From Trebouxia sp. TZW2008 (taxonomy: Eukaryota > Chlorophyta > Trebouxiophyceae > Trebouxiales > Trebouxiaceae): DNA of 64,000 nt. Shown piece after piece: positions 10,040 to 23,087 of the stretch. The stretch's first letter is position 1. Every line of letters starts with the position of its first letter. Under the pieces are notes generated by a model. That model made no database searches and was not told the DNA's origin. It saw only the letters and a list, made by a program, of their open reading frames with translations. Location of the stretch: contig BDIU01000023.1 in the NCBI GenBank assembly GCA_002118135.1, forward strand, positions 63,296 to 127,295, written 5' to 3'. Position numbers and translations under genes: made by a program.

Positions 10040-10607
10040 TGGCTCAATCTACGTTCCTGCAGAATGGATTGACCCCTCCATTAATTGAGTTGGAGGTCTA
10101 GACCTGGCAGTGTCTCAGTCAGCGGTTTTTAGGTCACGAGAGGTGTCTTGCTTAGTTGTCGAACCCTTGCGAAGTTGGCACGATCGACCAAAGAGAGAGG
10201 GACTACAGTACCACAGGAGCCGCGCGTCTGCGCAACCGAGCTCCGCCACAAACTGGGGGTCCAGTGCTAAGCCCAGGTGTTGCCACCTGTCAAAGTCGTA
10301 CTCATGGCAGCTCAGCCTGCTATAGTTTGACTTGCCTACTGCGAGTTCAAGCCGTTTTGGCGCATACGACGCTCCCACCCAGCAGCATCTTAGCCGAGAT
10401 ACACACTTTTACCCACTGACTTCCACGGTACTCACAGCGCTGCACGATACTCAAGGTGCCAGATTTGCCTGCTATGTCTGCCACTACCTGACGCTTCAGT
10501 GAAGACTCAATACTGTTGTTTATTGACACTGTAAGGTGTCGTGTTTTGCCTGGCTTCGTCAAGTTTGTACGCTGCACATGAGAAAGCAGTTCTGGTGCTA
10601 AGTAACA
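10040..10607. promoter_or_regulatory. CpG-rich segment upstream of HNH-like gene
   Basis: The sequence has many CG dinucleotides (for example GAGCCGCGCGTCTGCGC near 10218) in contrast with the CpG-poor surroundings. It directly precedes the start of the coiled-coil reading frame at 10608. I infer an old promoter region by analogy with the other CpG-rich gene starts in the window. No tRNA or TATA motif was identified. Confidence 0.3.
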
Positions 10608-11640
10608 TGGACAGTCAGCTTGAGGCAGTCAGGCAGGAAATACGTGAAGTCAAAGGGAAAATAGCCAAAATCGAGCTGAAGCTGGCACAGCATGCACACA
10701 ACGCGGAGCAGGAGAAGTCATTTGACCTGCTGCTCAGTCTCAATAACTAATTGCTGAGTTTGAACGAGAAGGAGAACATTGTCCTGCGAAACCAAGCAAC
10801 AAGTAAGCCCTGCCTTCGGCTTGTACATATTGGCTTATCTGTATTCGCATCATTTTGCGCTGTAGTCAGTTCTGCACATCCTGTTGCTTGTCTGGAACTC
10901 CAAAAAGTGTGTTATTATAAGAGTAGGCATCATAGTTGGTATCACTGGACCATTGCCTTGCTGCATTGGATCTTGGCATCTTTTTGACATAAACTTCCTG
11001 TCATAGACTAATCGCCAGCTTTGTGCATCCAATAGGCAGCGGTAGTTGAGTTGCAGCGCAAGTGGTTGTGCAACCAATTTAGTGGTGCCTGCTGCAAGGG
11101 CTAGATCATGCTGCCTTTACTACACGCCCAGCTGTTTTCGTGTTTGACAGCCTAGTGCTTTGGGAATCCTTACAGCCTGCAACTTCTTGCAACATGCATC
11201 AGTGCATGCAGGCAAAAGTGAGCAAGGGGATGTGGCCTTTGAGTTGAAGAGGGTGATGGACTCTCAAGCGAGGGTGATGGGCTGCTTGCAAGACACCAAG
11301 GACTTCTTGCAGGACACCTTGATGCTCACACGTCTTTCATTGTGGGGCCAGCTTAGGCCAATTTCTAGCTCAACAAGCACAGAGCGACTTGTAGAATGTT
11401 GGCGTGCTGCCATTGGGTACGACTATGGTAACCATATAGAGTTGGGGAACACCACGTGCATGGTAACTGGGAAAGAGGTGGAAGCAAAGCAAATCACTGC
11501 TGGACACATACACATGCGGGGTTGGCCAACCGGATTGCTGGTAAGCATCTGGGCTTGAATTTTTCTGAGGGCGAGCTATGTATCATGCAAGCTGCTCAAC
11601 ACAGCTCTGACTTTCTTACTGCCTCCTCTGTTGCATGTAT
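10608..11640 (+). pseudogene. Coiled-coil plus HNH-nuclease-like gene, decayed
   Basis: Starts with MDSQLEAVRQEIREVKGKIA, a predicted coiled coil, continuing to LLSLNN, then an in-frame TAA where such repeats would be expected to have Gln (CAA), then LLSLNEKENIVLRNQ and a possible donor (AGTAAGCC, about 10800). A second block at about 11220-11560 has a helical stretch (FELKRVMDSQARVMG) and then CMVTGKEVEAKQITAGHIHM, which has the Cys-x-x-Thr/Ser-Gly ... Ala/Gly-His-Ile layout of an HNH-type nuclease finger. After that the frame shifts (ANRIAGKHLGL in another frame). Such coiled-coil/HNH genes are often multicopy and mobile-like; that link is an inference. Stop and frameshift argue for a pseudogene. 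Confidence 0.45.
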
Positions 11641-12981
11641 TTAAAGTTTCTGACTTGCAGCAGTAGCTAGGATGTTGTGTTATCGTGCAGCCTGAAAGTG
11701 ACATGTCACCCTGTCACATCTTACTTGAGCGCTTTTGCATGTCAATAGTGAACGCGATACCTTGACCATCTATAAGAACACAGCCAACATGCTCAGCCTG
11801 TATGTGGTGCAAAAGGCTATGGGTCTAAGGCTACACGACCCTCATATCAATGCAAAAGCAACTTGAGACACGCTTTGTGATTGGGAGTGGACCATCATCC
11901 CAGAAGGAGCTGATGTCTTTTCGTGTCAGTGTAGTCTGCACTCAGCTACAACATCGTTGACTTGTTCATTGTTTGAGCTCAAAAGCTGCAAACATCATTG
12001 CCTGATATGCAAAGCATTTGTGAGCAATATTCCAACTTTTTAAACAGGCTCTTCTGTCTATGGGTTTAGCTTCAATGCTCAAAAGCATTGTACTAAGGGC
12101 AACGCTATTTGCTGCCTTGTCTACTCTTCTAACAACACCATCAAACACATGGGTAATCGGCAGTGCAGCAGCTAAGGCCTAAACTGCAATCACATTTTGC
12201 TTCTAAGAGCACAAACGCAACCAAAACCAGGCTGTTGTTTTGCAGATTCATGTGCTTAATCCACGATTATCAGATCCCGAAGGCCTTGAATAACACACAA
12301 CTGGTCACGCTGGGAAGGGCACACGGTGGAAAGATGTTGACAAGACGCAATTGCATCTTCCATTGGTTGCGCGCCCTACGCGCAGAGTATGTGGCTTGCA
12401 TGCAACTTTGGCAACTATAAGAAGCAGACAGCAAAGGATGGTTTGATGAGGGGCATGAAGCACCAAAAGTGTCGGAGGCATCATGGCAGCATCAACGTGG
12501 TCACCCACGTTTAATCATCAGCTGATGAACAAGTTTTTGAGTGACACCAGCACAGCTGACGAATTTTAGTCAGGTATCTGTGAAGTTGTCTAATCGTCAA
12601 GCTGTAAAATGATGCAGCAAAATGCCTTGGCTTGTGTTGAGTTGGCCTTGTTGGCGCCATAATGGCGTGCACACGAGACCAGGCAAGCATCAGTGACTGC
12701 AAACATTGAGCATTGTTACATCAGTAGGTCTTTGCTGCTTGCAACTTGATCCAGATTCGCAGACAGAGTACGACAGATGCACATTCGATGTCTTGACTGC
12801 CATCGTCTGCTCGGATCTGACTTGGCATGGATTTGATGCCTTTTTTGGCTTGTCGTTGCAAGCATTTGCACACTAGGATCCTCCCTTGCAAGGGATGTCA
12901 ACTGTCTAGTACAAAGTTTGATGCGCTGCTAGACCTAACAGTGGTCTCATCCAACACCAGCGGCCCATTGAGTATGCTTTC
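11641..12981. other. Coding-like scraps, no gene model
   Basis: Short peptides that look protein-derived occur on plus at 11760-11860 (TIYKNTANMLSLYVVQKAMG) and near 12320-12420, and on minus at 12716-12901. All are cut by stops. They may be the decayed remainder of the HNH-like gene. Confidence 0.25.
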
Positions 12982-14360
12982 ATGCCAAGTGCATCGGGCG
13001 TTATAGTTATGTTGGATCGCGTGTGTTGGAATGTGGTAGTCTGTATGCGTGGAGTTAAGCTGTCCCGTGGACAAATACAAAAACCCTTTCGACCGATGCC
13101 AGATGAGAAAACAAAAGAGAAAATGCTCCGAAGGGAAACTGCTACTCATGCCTTGTTCCCTTTTCCCTTTTCTGTACCGTCAGCAAAACCCACTCAAGAA
13201 TCAACGACCCATTGGAAACAATCCTGGTACCGTCAATGAAGGGCCGGTGGCAAAGTATTTCTTGCCGACCTGAGTGATTACCAGACTAGTCCCGGTTGTA
13301 GCACTGGAGCAACTCATACAGTCACCGGCTGAGTCAACACCGGGCTCTCGCACAATTTCTCAAGCGGTATCGATAGAGCGGGAATTTAACTCCGGACCTA
13401 CCACTGACAGTTTAACGTCCAAGTCAGCAGGACATGGCCAGAAGATGATTGCGAAACTATTCCTGAACACAATAAAGCATGTCATTGCATTGACCATACA
13501 CCAAGCTAATTTCTAATGGATCACAGTGGCAGACGGGATGTGTTAGGGTGTGTGCAGCGCAGTACGGTGTACCTGTGTACCACAGTACCTGCAACTCTGG
13601 AGAGGATTACTAACAAAACTCAGGATTCACAAGAAAGCCCCGTTACACTGTTGCACTAGTACTCTTGGCGTTACACCACTGCTTACTCTAATACTACTAA
13701 ATTCTTTAAAAATCATAAGGAAGAACTGTGTTTACTATGGGATTAGTAAGAAATGTGATTACCGTAGGCGTTTCAATATTTGTCGCATAAATAAATAATC
13801 CAAAACCCTTGCGACCCTAACTACGAATCTCCAGAAATTACTTGAGGGTTGCAACCATCATTTGTAAAAAATGATAGTCAGCTTAAATTGCTTTCAATCA
13901 CGCATATGGCCGGTCCTAAGCCTTGTGCGAAGGGTCAGTGCAGTAGAGGGTTGCGTCTTTGCCTTATCAGCAATCAGGTATGCCGTGGAGGCCAGATACA
14001 GGCACTGTCAAGGCCATTTCAAGTGCATGCGACTGTGATTTATAAATGCTAGAAATGCCATGTACCGTGCGACTATACGATACTTATACACTTTATTATA
14101 AGTATCTAGCAATAACGCGCAAGAGTAGTTCCGAAGATGGCCGTGCGTAGATCACACGAGGGTGCGAGCTTGCAAAGTGGACTTAAGAGACAGCGCTGAG
14201 CCCTCTTACAAGAGTCAGGCCCGTGAAACCCGAGGAGCTCATCGAGCTCAACTCACTGCAGAAGATTCTAGAATAATCCAGAGCAATTCGTTACAACGAC
14301 CTGAATTAATATTAATTCAATACCAGTTCTGGAATTTATAATGCTTGTCGCAATATATAT
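12982..14360. other. CpG-rich island of unknown origin
   Basis: This stretch has clearly more CG dinucleotides and fewer TGCA words than its surroundings, and parts are AT-rich (13690-13800, 14080-14120, 14300-14360). Several plus frames of 60-85 codons are open (13049-13273 has a basic Cys-containing peptide, CPVDKYKNPFDRCQMRKQKR) but none is recognised. A small hairpin, GATACTTAT/ATAAGTATC with a 10-base loop, lies at about 14079-14106. It may be a recent insertion or a foreign fragment. Confidence 0.3.
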
Positions 14361-15154
14361 GAAACATGATCATCACCAAAGTGGGCGTGGTCGTGTTCAC
14401 GCATGCATGTAGTCACTCTCATCAGTGTCACTATGGTAGCAGCAATCGTGTGTGGCACACCGCTTGTGACAGCTGCAGTTGCCCTGCAACCTTGATGCTC
14501 TTCGACAGGTCGTGCCAGTGCACAGCATGTCTTTCAAATGAGCCACAGCGTCAACCGGAATGCATAGCAATGGAAGTCAATGCATCACCACCAGCAAAGC
14601 CTCTGGGTCTGCTTGGCGTGTGCTAGTTTGAGGTGCTTTGAGCTCCATTGACAACAGCTCAAAGCATCAAAAGCCTGCATCATGTTTTGGCTGGCCGGCA
14701 TGCAGTCTTGCAGCTTGGACTCGTGCTGTTGCATTACACTGTCAAATGACGAACAGGCGCAAGCACCTGCCAGTGCGCATTTGCGTAATATGTTTCAAAT
14801 CAGCAAAGAGGCGGGCTGAAACAGCGTGTTGCATGTGTTTGCGCTAATCGCAGCCCATGCTCTCATTTGAAACAAGGGTTGTAAAGCTTCTTGCCGTCCT
14901 AGTCTCCAAACTCTGCAGAAAAGGCCAAAGCATTGAATGTAGTCACACATTGGTCTGTCCATAATGAATGGCATGTATGCAAAACCATGCTGGCAACAGT
15001 AAATAGCTGCTCAGCATATGCCATTCAACATGATGATGGATAGCATAGGAACAGCGCGCAAAGCTCACCAGATAGCTCAAACAGCAGCTTGCCAAGAATT
15101 GCTAATCAATGCTTGTCAATGCAGCATGGGACTTTGATCCCAACTCTATTCTGC
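14361..15154. other. Intergenic, no gene seen
   Basis: Only short frames, including a Cys-rich one at 14366-14626 that I do not trust. This is the downstream flank of RPN2, whose stop codon is at 15155. Confidence 0.4.
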
Positions 15155-18100
15155 TCAAAGCTCACCAAAAGGCTCAGGTGGAGGAGGCTCTTCCTCCTCT
15201 GCTTGCTGGTTTGGTTGTGGCTGGGCTGCAGCAGGGGCAGGGGCTGCCTGGCCTGCTGGGGCCTCAGCTGAAGGGTTGCCTTGACTGACCAATTCTGTCT
15301 CCTCACCTGCAGCAGGACAGTGATTCTCCTAATTACCACTGCACTGGGAGAAGAAGGAAGGAAGTGTCTATGCCATTAGGCGTCATGACAGCAGCTACTG
15401 AGGAGAAATGCACTGACTACCAGTATCAATTTGCATTGAAAATGTCCTTACTTGAAGATACTGCTGCAGTCAAAATGCAGTATTCACTATCAACAAGATC
15501 GTCCTCAACATACAGCGTCCTGATGTGAAGAAAATACTGTAGCAGTGGTGCAGTGGTAATTTGGTTGTTGCAGCTTTGGCGACCACAGGTCAGAGAGGTC
15601 ACAACAAGCTCTGTCTTCTCACCTGCAGCAATAACAGCCTTGGAGTGCTCATTGTTTATACAGACCCAACACCAACGACAGTAGCAACATCATCAACAAC
15701 AGCAGCAGCATCATGCTATGCATGCATACCTGGGGAGCTGTCCTTCAGGAGCAGGATGCCAGCTATTTGGTCCAGACCCAATGCCGACCACAGTCATCAC
15801 CACATCATCATCATCATCAGCAGCAGCATCATCTCATGCATGCATACCTGGGGAGCTGTCCATGAGGAACAGGATGCCGGCTGTGTGGCCAGGCCTGATG
15901 AGCGCGCACCAAGGCCCCCACCCACTAGAAAAGTTGACCAGCTCTCTCAAGACCAACACCAACAACAGTGATAATAGCACCAAAGTCATCAACAGCAGCA
16001 GAATTGTGCCATGCACGCATACCTGGGGAGCTGTCCTTGAGGAGCAGGATGCCGGCTGTGCGGCCAGGCCTGATGGGCGCGTACCGCCCGCCCTCAGGGA
16101 ACTTGACCAGCTTCTCTTGCGCTGGCACCACGCGAGCTGGGTTGTCTAGGCTATGGCTTGAGGGCTCTGGCTCCTTGGCCTTTGGTGCCTGCACAATGAT
16201 ATCTTTATAGATCAAGCACAGCGACTTCTCTATACAACAACTTCTTCACCCATTGAAATGCATGCTAGGCAGGCTCAGGGGGCCAGACAAGTGCATACAG
16301 TATCAAGCATTTGTCTGTGACCATTGTGGTGTTTGGCAAGCCCAACCATTTGCAACTGCCAAGGTTGCAGACAAAGTTGTCATGTCAGAATGCGCTTACA
16401 CAGAGAGATGGCTGCAGTCAGAATGCAGTGATTGGTCCTCAGTCACATTGAATCTGCGTCAAGAATGTCTTTGTATCGAGGATGCTTGTGAGAAGACAAA
16501 AGTGTACCTTGTCACCCTCTGCCTTGTCACCTTCCTTGTCACCTTGTCCATCTGCAGCTTGCTTGACGCCATCACTGGCTGTCGGGCCTTCTGCAGACTT
16601 GACCTGTGTGCTTTCTGAGCTGTCAATCTGCATGCCTGCAAAGGTGTCCAATAGCTTGTGTAACATGCAATGTAGAATGTGTTGCAACCTTGGTGTGCTG
16701 TCTGACCTGTCAATCTGCATGCCTCTATGGGTGTGCCACAGCTTGTGTTACACACAATGTGAGGCTCAGTGCAAGCTTGATGAGACTGTGAGCACAGAGA
16801 CCTGAATGAAACATGCCTGCCACATGCCTGTGCCATGCACATAGATGACAACCAATAGGACTAGAGCAGTTGGCTAGCTTGGTGTCACAAGTTAAGCGTC
16901 ACCATGTACTGACTGGCCATGTCTGATTAAGCAGTAGTGGCACATGACAAGCATTACCTTCAGCCTTGCTCTCCTTGTCTTGGTCACCAGTGGGGCGGCC
17001 CTCTTTGACAGCCTTCTCAGCTTCCTTCTTCTTTGCCTTGTCCTTTGCTTTGGCTGTGGTGGACAGCACAGCTGTGGGAAGCTTGGGGCCAGTGTCCTTG
17101 GTTTCTGTTGTGACAGGAGGCGGGTATGCAAACTTTGAAGGTGCACAATTGGAAATCACCTGCCACACACACGCAATATTTAGAGTGACAGGAGGATGGT
17201 ATGCAAACATTGAAGGGGCGCAGTTGATGCTCCTGCCATACATACACAGTGTTAAGTTTCACTCAACACCATCCACAGGGCAGCATATTCAGGTCCTGTG
17301 TATAATGAGTCACACCTGTCAAGCATATATTGCGTTACACTCGTTCTGAGTATGTTGGACAATGCTAGCATAAGGTGCCAGTGTGCAGCCCATCATCTGT
17401 CATGCAGAGCACCATATGCAGCTCAAGCCTACATTGCTGAGCACATTTGCACAAAGGCAGATTCTGTGGATTGTACGGCATGCCAGATGCAGCAGCATGC
17501 ACGACTTGGTGGCTTGTGAGCAAACGGATGCAAACAAACCTGCTACGTTCCCCTGATGCATATGCTACCAAAATGCGCTACAGTTATTGCTGTGGCTGCA
17601 TCAGCAAGCAGCTGTAGCTCACCTGCAGTTTCGGCATCTGCAGTTGTGAGTTGAGGCCCAGCAGGGCAGTTGGCTGCAGGGTCAGAGTCAAGAAGTAGGA
17701 TAGCGGGTACCAGTACCAATACTGACTGAAGATGGCCAGTGCCACAACAGATGTGCGGCGGAAGTACCCACTGTGACTGCGCAGACCCACTGTCACATTG
17801 CGGCCACCTGCAAAGCATGCCGGCAGGTTGAGTGCCAGTATCATGGACATCTCTCAAGCCGAGCGCACAACTCCAAGCAGCACATCTGATGATGTAAATG
17901 CGAGGCAGATGGAGTCTGCAACTTGATCGACATCTTGATGAGTACAAGACGGGATCAATTGTGTGATGCAGCCAAGCTACACAAAACCAGTAGTTATTGA
18001 TCCCAACAAGTCTGTCTGGTTGTGAAACAGGGCTTCAGGGCTACAGTGCAAGCAGGTGATGCATGGTGCTGAAGGCTTTCACCTGCATCCAGGATGCCTG

Positions 18101-21100
18101 CTGCCATGATGGCACCCATTCTTGACATGACCTCCTCATGCTTGTCACCAATCTTGCCATCAACAAGCTTCCTGAACTCAGCTACCTGCAAACGTAGACA
18201 TCTTGAGTGCAGTGTAGATAATCAGCAGCATGACACCAGCAGCATGTCTCTGGTGAAATTGTGCCTGCTGACGACAATCAGGCAGAGGTTAATCTGATGA
18301 AAAGACTGGTGTCATCAGAGGCACTCTGTATGCCTGGCTGTGCAGCACAATAGACACAAAAAGCAGGCGTCCAAGCAGATGGAGAAGCAGCTGACCTTGG
18401 ACTCAGGCTGCTGCATAAGCACCAGGGCTGTGGCAATCAGAGCGCCCTGCTTCACGTAGTCAACTGTGTCTGTCAGAAGCGGCTGCAGCAGGTCCACGGC
18501 CTCTTGCATACCTATGCACATTGCGTATGTCAGCAAGCATAAAACATACTCAGCACACAGATCTTCAAGCTCACACACGCCTTGGTGATTGAGATGCTGT
18601 TGTCTATGGTTACTGAGACCAGACTACACAAGTCATGCTAGGAAAACGCTGACCCAAGAGGCACAGGTACAGATGATTGAGCATGAATGTGGAACAAGAT
18701 TATTGAAATTGGTGCCTGGTCTGCATACTTGTGCCTATACAGGTACTCAGAAAAGAAACCAGTTGCCTCAGGATTGATTTTGAGCATGCAGATATGAACC
18801 TGCAGAACAGTTACCTGTGCCACTGCAGGAGATACCCACAGCCATTGCAGCTCCGTAGCGCACATGCGGGTTGTAGGACTGACTGAGCAGGGACACAATG
18901 CGGGGGCACTGCTCTGGCACGCCCATTAGCACAAACCCAAGACACAGTACTGCTGCCCTCCGCACATCGTCTGAGACATCGCTGACAGCAAAGTGCAGCA
19001 GCTTCTGTATTGCTGCATTGTTTGCTGTGCCGCGATACGCCATGCCAATCACAAACATGCCGCCATATCTGCATAGGCACAGTTGTGCAGTGGCGTCAGA
19101 AAGCGGCCAAATCTGGGTTTTACCAATAAAATGACTTTTGCAGTTCAACTATGTTCCATTTTTGCCTGTTGTGCCTACTCTGACAAAGCAACAGGAACAG
19201 CAGCTTGATTGTGATGCTGTATATCACAGCAAATGTGATACAAGGTCAACGTCAATGGCAGCCTTTGATGGATCCACCAACAGCGAGTAATTATAGCTGC
19301 CAATGTGTAAAACTAAAGTGCCTGTGTCAGCAGCTGTGGTTACGGCTTTTTCGGCTTTTGATGGATACATTATTGCTGCACACAACTGCCTTAGCAACAG
19401 CTCAACCTGTGTTACGTGAATAAGCCTTTACGTAAAACTGCATGCTGCATTACAATCACTGCGCAAACATCATGTCAAGGGTGCACAGCAGTTGCAGTGC
19501 AGGGCCCGGTACCTGAGTATGGGGTCTTGATCACGTGACATCTGCTCTATCAGGGTTTCAGCCTCCTCTTCCCGCCCGTACATGATCAGAGCTAGGCCCA
19601 TGGCAATCCCACGGATAATCTGCAGTGAAAGCACAAGTCAAGACGACGCGGTATTGAGAGCCATACCCTCAATATCCCACACCGTCAGAGCGCAAATACA
19701 GACTGTACATTCAAAGTTCTGCCGACCAAATAGCTTGCTGTGCGTGCTGTGTTGCTCAGGACACAGCAAGCTGTGGCTCTGCAAGACTGAGCTTTACGAT
19801 TTGGGCAGCACAGGACAAGCACAAGCAATGAATTGGGCACTGAGATTGACCAAAGGATGACCGACCTTTTCATGCTGGGTGTCATGCGCATAGGCCAGCA
19901 TCTCAGTGGCCTTGTCAGTGGCTGTACCAACGTGCAGCAGCCCTAAGGCTAGCCCAGCAGCCTCTCCTGCTACAGCACTGTCCAAGTACAGCACATTCTT
20001 GAGGTCCTCAAACACCTCATCATCACCGCTGCCTAGCCCAGCAAGACCAAGCCCTAGACACGCTCCATGCTGCGTGACCTGTACATGCAGACGGACGAAT
20101 TCATTGTCAAGCTGGTGCAGACTGCACAAGTGCTTATCGCAGTGTGTGCTTGATTGATCCCAAAATGCTGTTTCAACAAGAAGGTTACAGATCATGGGTG
20201 TAAATTTTATATTGACAAACTGGATGTGCTTTAAATTGACATGTGTATATGCACATTCTCTCACCATAGTGCCCAGCAGGGTCAGATGTATGCACACAAC
20301 CAACTCAAGCGTCATGCAGGTCCTCAGCAGAATGCATCAAGACAGAAACACATTTCATAGGATGTTGTGCCATCTGGTGTACCCACCTCATTCTGTGTGC
20401 CCCTGAGAGACTCCAGAAGGAAATCGCGGATGTCTTGTCCATGATTGGCATGGATTAGGCCAAGAGCATACAAAGCGCCTCCCTCTGAGTACGGGCTGCC
20501 AGAGGCACCATTTCTGGGGAGGTATGGCGCCATCAGAGCCCGCCCTTGTGACAGATGGCCCCTACATCAAGGCTTGCTCATGAGACATGACCAAAAGCGG
20601 TTTAGCACAGCAAGCTTGCTCGCCAGCGAGCTGTATGCTGGAGATGTTTGCAACCAGCTATGTGCAGTGCTGACCAAGCTTGCATCTGTGCTCAAACATC
20701 TGTACTTGCTGTGGACTCCATGCAGAAAGGGCATTGTGAGAAGTCACTGTGCCACTTGAAGCCTCAATTTCTTTCATCAGCTTCTACCGAGGCCAGGCTA
20801 TTCATGATCACAGGCTAAACTTGAAAGCCGATAGCCGAAGCACAGCCGAATGTCCTATCTCCAAAGTGAGAAGACAGATTGCCAGCAGCATGACAACGGT
20901 GACAAAGGCCTGGCACGCCGGCTGTCTGAGAGCCTAAGGCGACCACCAGCACATGCGAGGCATCTGAAAGGGCCTTACACACAGACGCCACCCGGAAGCT
21001 AAGAAGGCCCAGGGGCAGAGAGTGACAAGCACCTGTGAATGACCCCAAGGCCAGCTGTAGCATTGAACTTTGCCCAGTTGGTCGCACGTGACAGCCAGTC

Positions 21101-23087
21101 CAGGTTCTCACGCAGAAAGGCATCCACTGTAGTCCCAGAGTGCATGGTTGCATTGGCAAAAATCACAGCTGAATGGCCGACACTGTTACGCGCCTCCACA
21201 GCGCCCTTCATGTTTCTGAGAATCTGGAGGTCTGCATGATTGTGCGTGTACAAGAACTCCAGGTACAGCTGAATGGGTGTTGACCCTGTGAGAATGCCTC
21301 TTAGCCTCTGATAGCGCTGTGCATGTGGTCCTTGTGGAGGTGCAGGTTGCTGAGGCTGTGCTGCAGGCTGGTCAGCCTGAGCAGCTGCGCCTGCATTGTC
21401 TGTGTCCATGGCTTCAGCCCCAGAAGGCTGATCTGCTGCCGTTGCTGTGTCTGCAGACTGTTGAGGTTGCGCAGCAGCTGGCTGTGGCGACAATGTGTCT
21501 AGATGCTCACCGACCTGCCACATGTACAGGGAATTGCGATCAAACCCAGTTAGTGTGATTGAGCCAGCTCAGCACAAGACCAAAGTGTTTGGAGGCACTT
21601 GGTTGCTCCAGTACATACCCAGCTGGGCCTGATTGGTATCAGTGCTTAGTGAATGAATGAATGGATGAAACATACAATCTTAAAAGCGCAGATATGCTGA
21701 GTGGGAGCTTTATCAGGCCAGCTGCTTACCTTGAGCAGGAAGGATTGCATCTCATTCTCAAAAAGGTCAAAGCACACTTGGTAAGCCAACAGGGCATTAT
21801 CCTGCAATGCCAACAAAGGTTGCATGAAAAAGGTTTGCTAGCAATTGGTCAACCGCAATGCAGAACTGGAAGCATTGTGCATTTTGTGAGAAGCAGCACA
21901 AATGACGCACCTCAGTGCCCTCTATCAAATTGTGTAGTATCTTTGCCACTTCCTGTGAGTCATCTAGAAACATCAGGCACTGGCAGATGTTGACCCAGTC
22001 AGGATCTGAGACGCTCTCATACAGCTTGATGAGGAGCCGCAGCACCTGTAGCAGCACTCATTGCATAGGTGTACATAGCAGCAAACACTCAGCACAACCC
22101 AAGAACACATTGCAGGGCACCACACTTGTGCAGCAGCATACGCATTGAGTGTTGCAGCAGGCTCAAGAGTATCACCTGTTGGCGAAACTCTCTGCTGATA
22201 ACAAGTGTCTGGCAGACTTGCAAAGAGTATGTCAGGATCTTGACCATGTCTGGACTTGACTTGATAGTCTGTTCCAGCTTGTCAAGACGACGCGCTTCAA
22301 GTGCAATGCCTACAGCCTGTTCATACTGGCCATCTGTGAAGCACCTACACGCAAGAATGTCAACATCAGCACAATGTGTCTTCATGAGCTGTCTGCATGC
22401 GCAGCAGTGTGGATAGTCATCTACATGCAAAGCTTTGTAGTTCAGATTACCTCTCAAACATCCTCTCTACAATGGCAGCAAGCCTTCTGTCAATGTCCAC
22501 CTTGTCTCCGCTGGCTGCTTGATTGCGCTGCTCCAAGTACAGGTCTACGCATCGTGCTGCATACAAAAGCATTGTGTTGCCTGAGCTGGCATCTGCAGGT
22601 CTTGCAATTCAGCTGGACTTACACAAAATTGTCTGAACATATTCACTCTGTTCGCTTATGTCAAAAAGCTTGCCAGCGCCCAGAGCGTAGGTCAATGCCT
22701 GATCAAGCTCTCCCAAATGATAGAAGACCTGCAAGGTCTCACAGCTCAGGAGGAACATTGAGGCCTTTGTTTGGAAATCTTCCGCTAGATGGAAAATCTG
22801 CAGGGCCTTGCAGCTCAGTCAGAGCAAAGCAGTCCTGTCGGTTTTAGGCCAGGCGTGAATGCCACTCCTACCTTGGAGGCAACCAAAGCTGCCAGCTCTC
22901 TATGCGCGAAGGTGTCGTCCTCGTAGAACGCTTCCACTGACGCTATAGCCTGCTGACTGGCAATCTGAAACCAAAACTCGTGCACGATCCGGTTGAGGCT
23001 TTGCAGCGCATAAACCTTGAGCGACTCATCGTCCTCATCTAGCAACGATAAAAGTCCTGATGCACTAGGTACAGCAACGGCTGCCAT
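15155..23087 (-). CDS. RPN2: 26S proteasome regulatory subunit RPN2 (PSMD1)
   Basis: Non-ATPase scaffold of the 19S regulatory particle base. ATG at 23087, first exon 23087-22872 (start [20 protein letters not shown]), second exon 22797-22623, then many more. Family landmarks in order: the N-terminal helical part (22.8-21.0 kb, with an Ala/Gln/Pro-rich insert near 21.45 kb); the proteasome/cyclosome repeats ([12 protein letters not shown] at 20.5 kb, [16 protein letters not shown] at 20.0 kb, [15 protein letters not shown] and [18 protein letters not shown] at 18.9 kb, [16 protein letters not shown] at 18.45 kb); the [11 protein letters not shown] block at 17.7 kb; the FAYPPPV...[12 protein letters not shown] segment at 17.1 kb; [15 protein letters not shown] at 16.1 kb; and the acidic/proline-rich tail ending [10 protein letters not shown] at 15155. 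The last two exons join in phase (KDSSP-G-EETEL). Introns at the 3' end contain decayed exon copies. Confidence 0.95.
15719..16140 (-). repeat. Three copies of the RPN2 penultimate-exon 3' edge
   Basis: The end of the exon encoding [11 protein letters not shown] plus its GTATGC donor occurs at about 16017-16140 (intact, in frame with the rest), 15840-15960 ([11 protein letters not shown]) and 15719-15790 ([11 protein letters not shown]). All three keep the CCCAG/GTATGC donor and a following GCTGCTG-rich tract. The middle copy also keeps a possible acceptor (TTTTCTAG). Confidence 0.85.
16261..16305 (-). mobile_element. LINE 3'-end fragment in RPN2 intron
   Basis: CTAGGCAGGCTCAG followed by GGGGCCAGACAAGTGCATACAG matches the dispersed LINE 3'-end core with several changes. 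Minus orientation. Confidence 0.45.
16624..17235 (-). repeat. Duplicated 5' edges of two RPN2 exons
   Basis: The exon starting [11 protein letters not shown] (about 16655-16600) has a second, truncated copy upstream (about 16740-16690, [11 protein letters not shown]). The exon starting with the FAYPPPVT peptide (about 17150) has a second truncated copy at about 17225-17190 (FAYHPPVT). In each case the copy includes the acceptor side and ends shortly inside the exon. Confidence 0.8.

Noticed and set aside
10150..10360. Possible tRNA (GTTCAAGCC and GTCGAACCC words)
   Set aside because: No matching acceptor and T stems could be drawn at the right distances on either strand.
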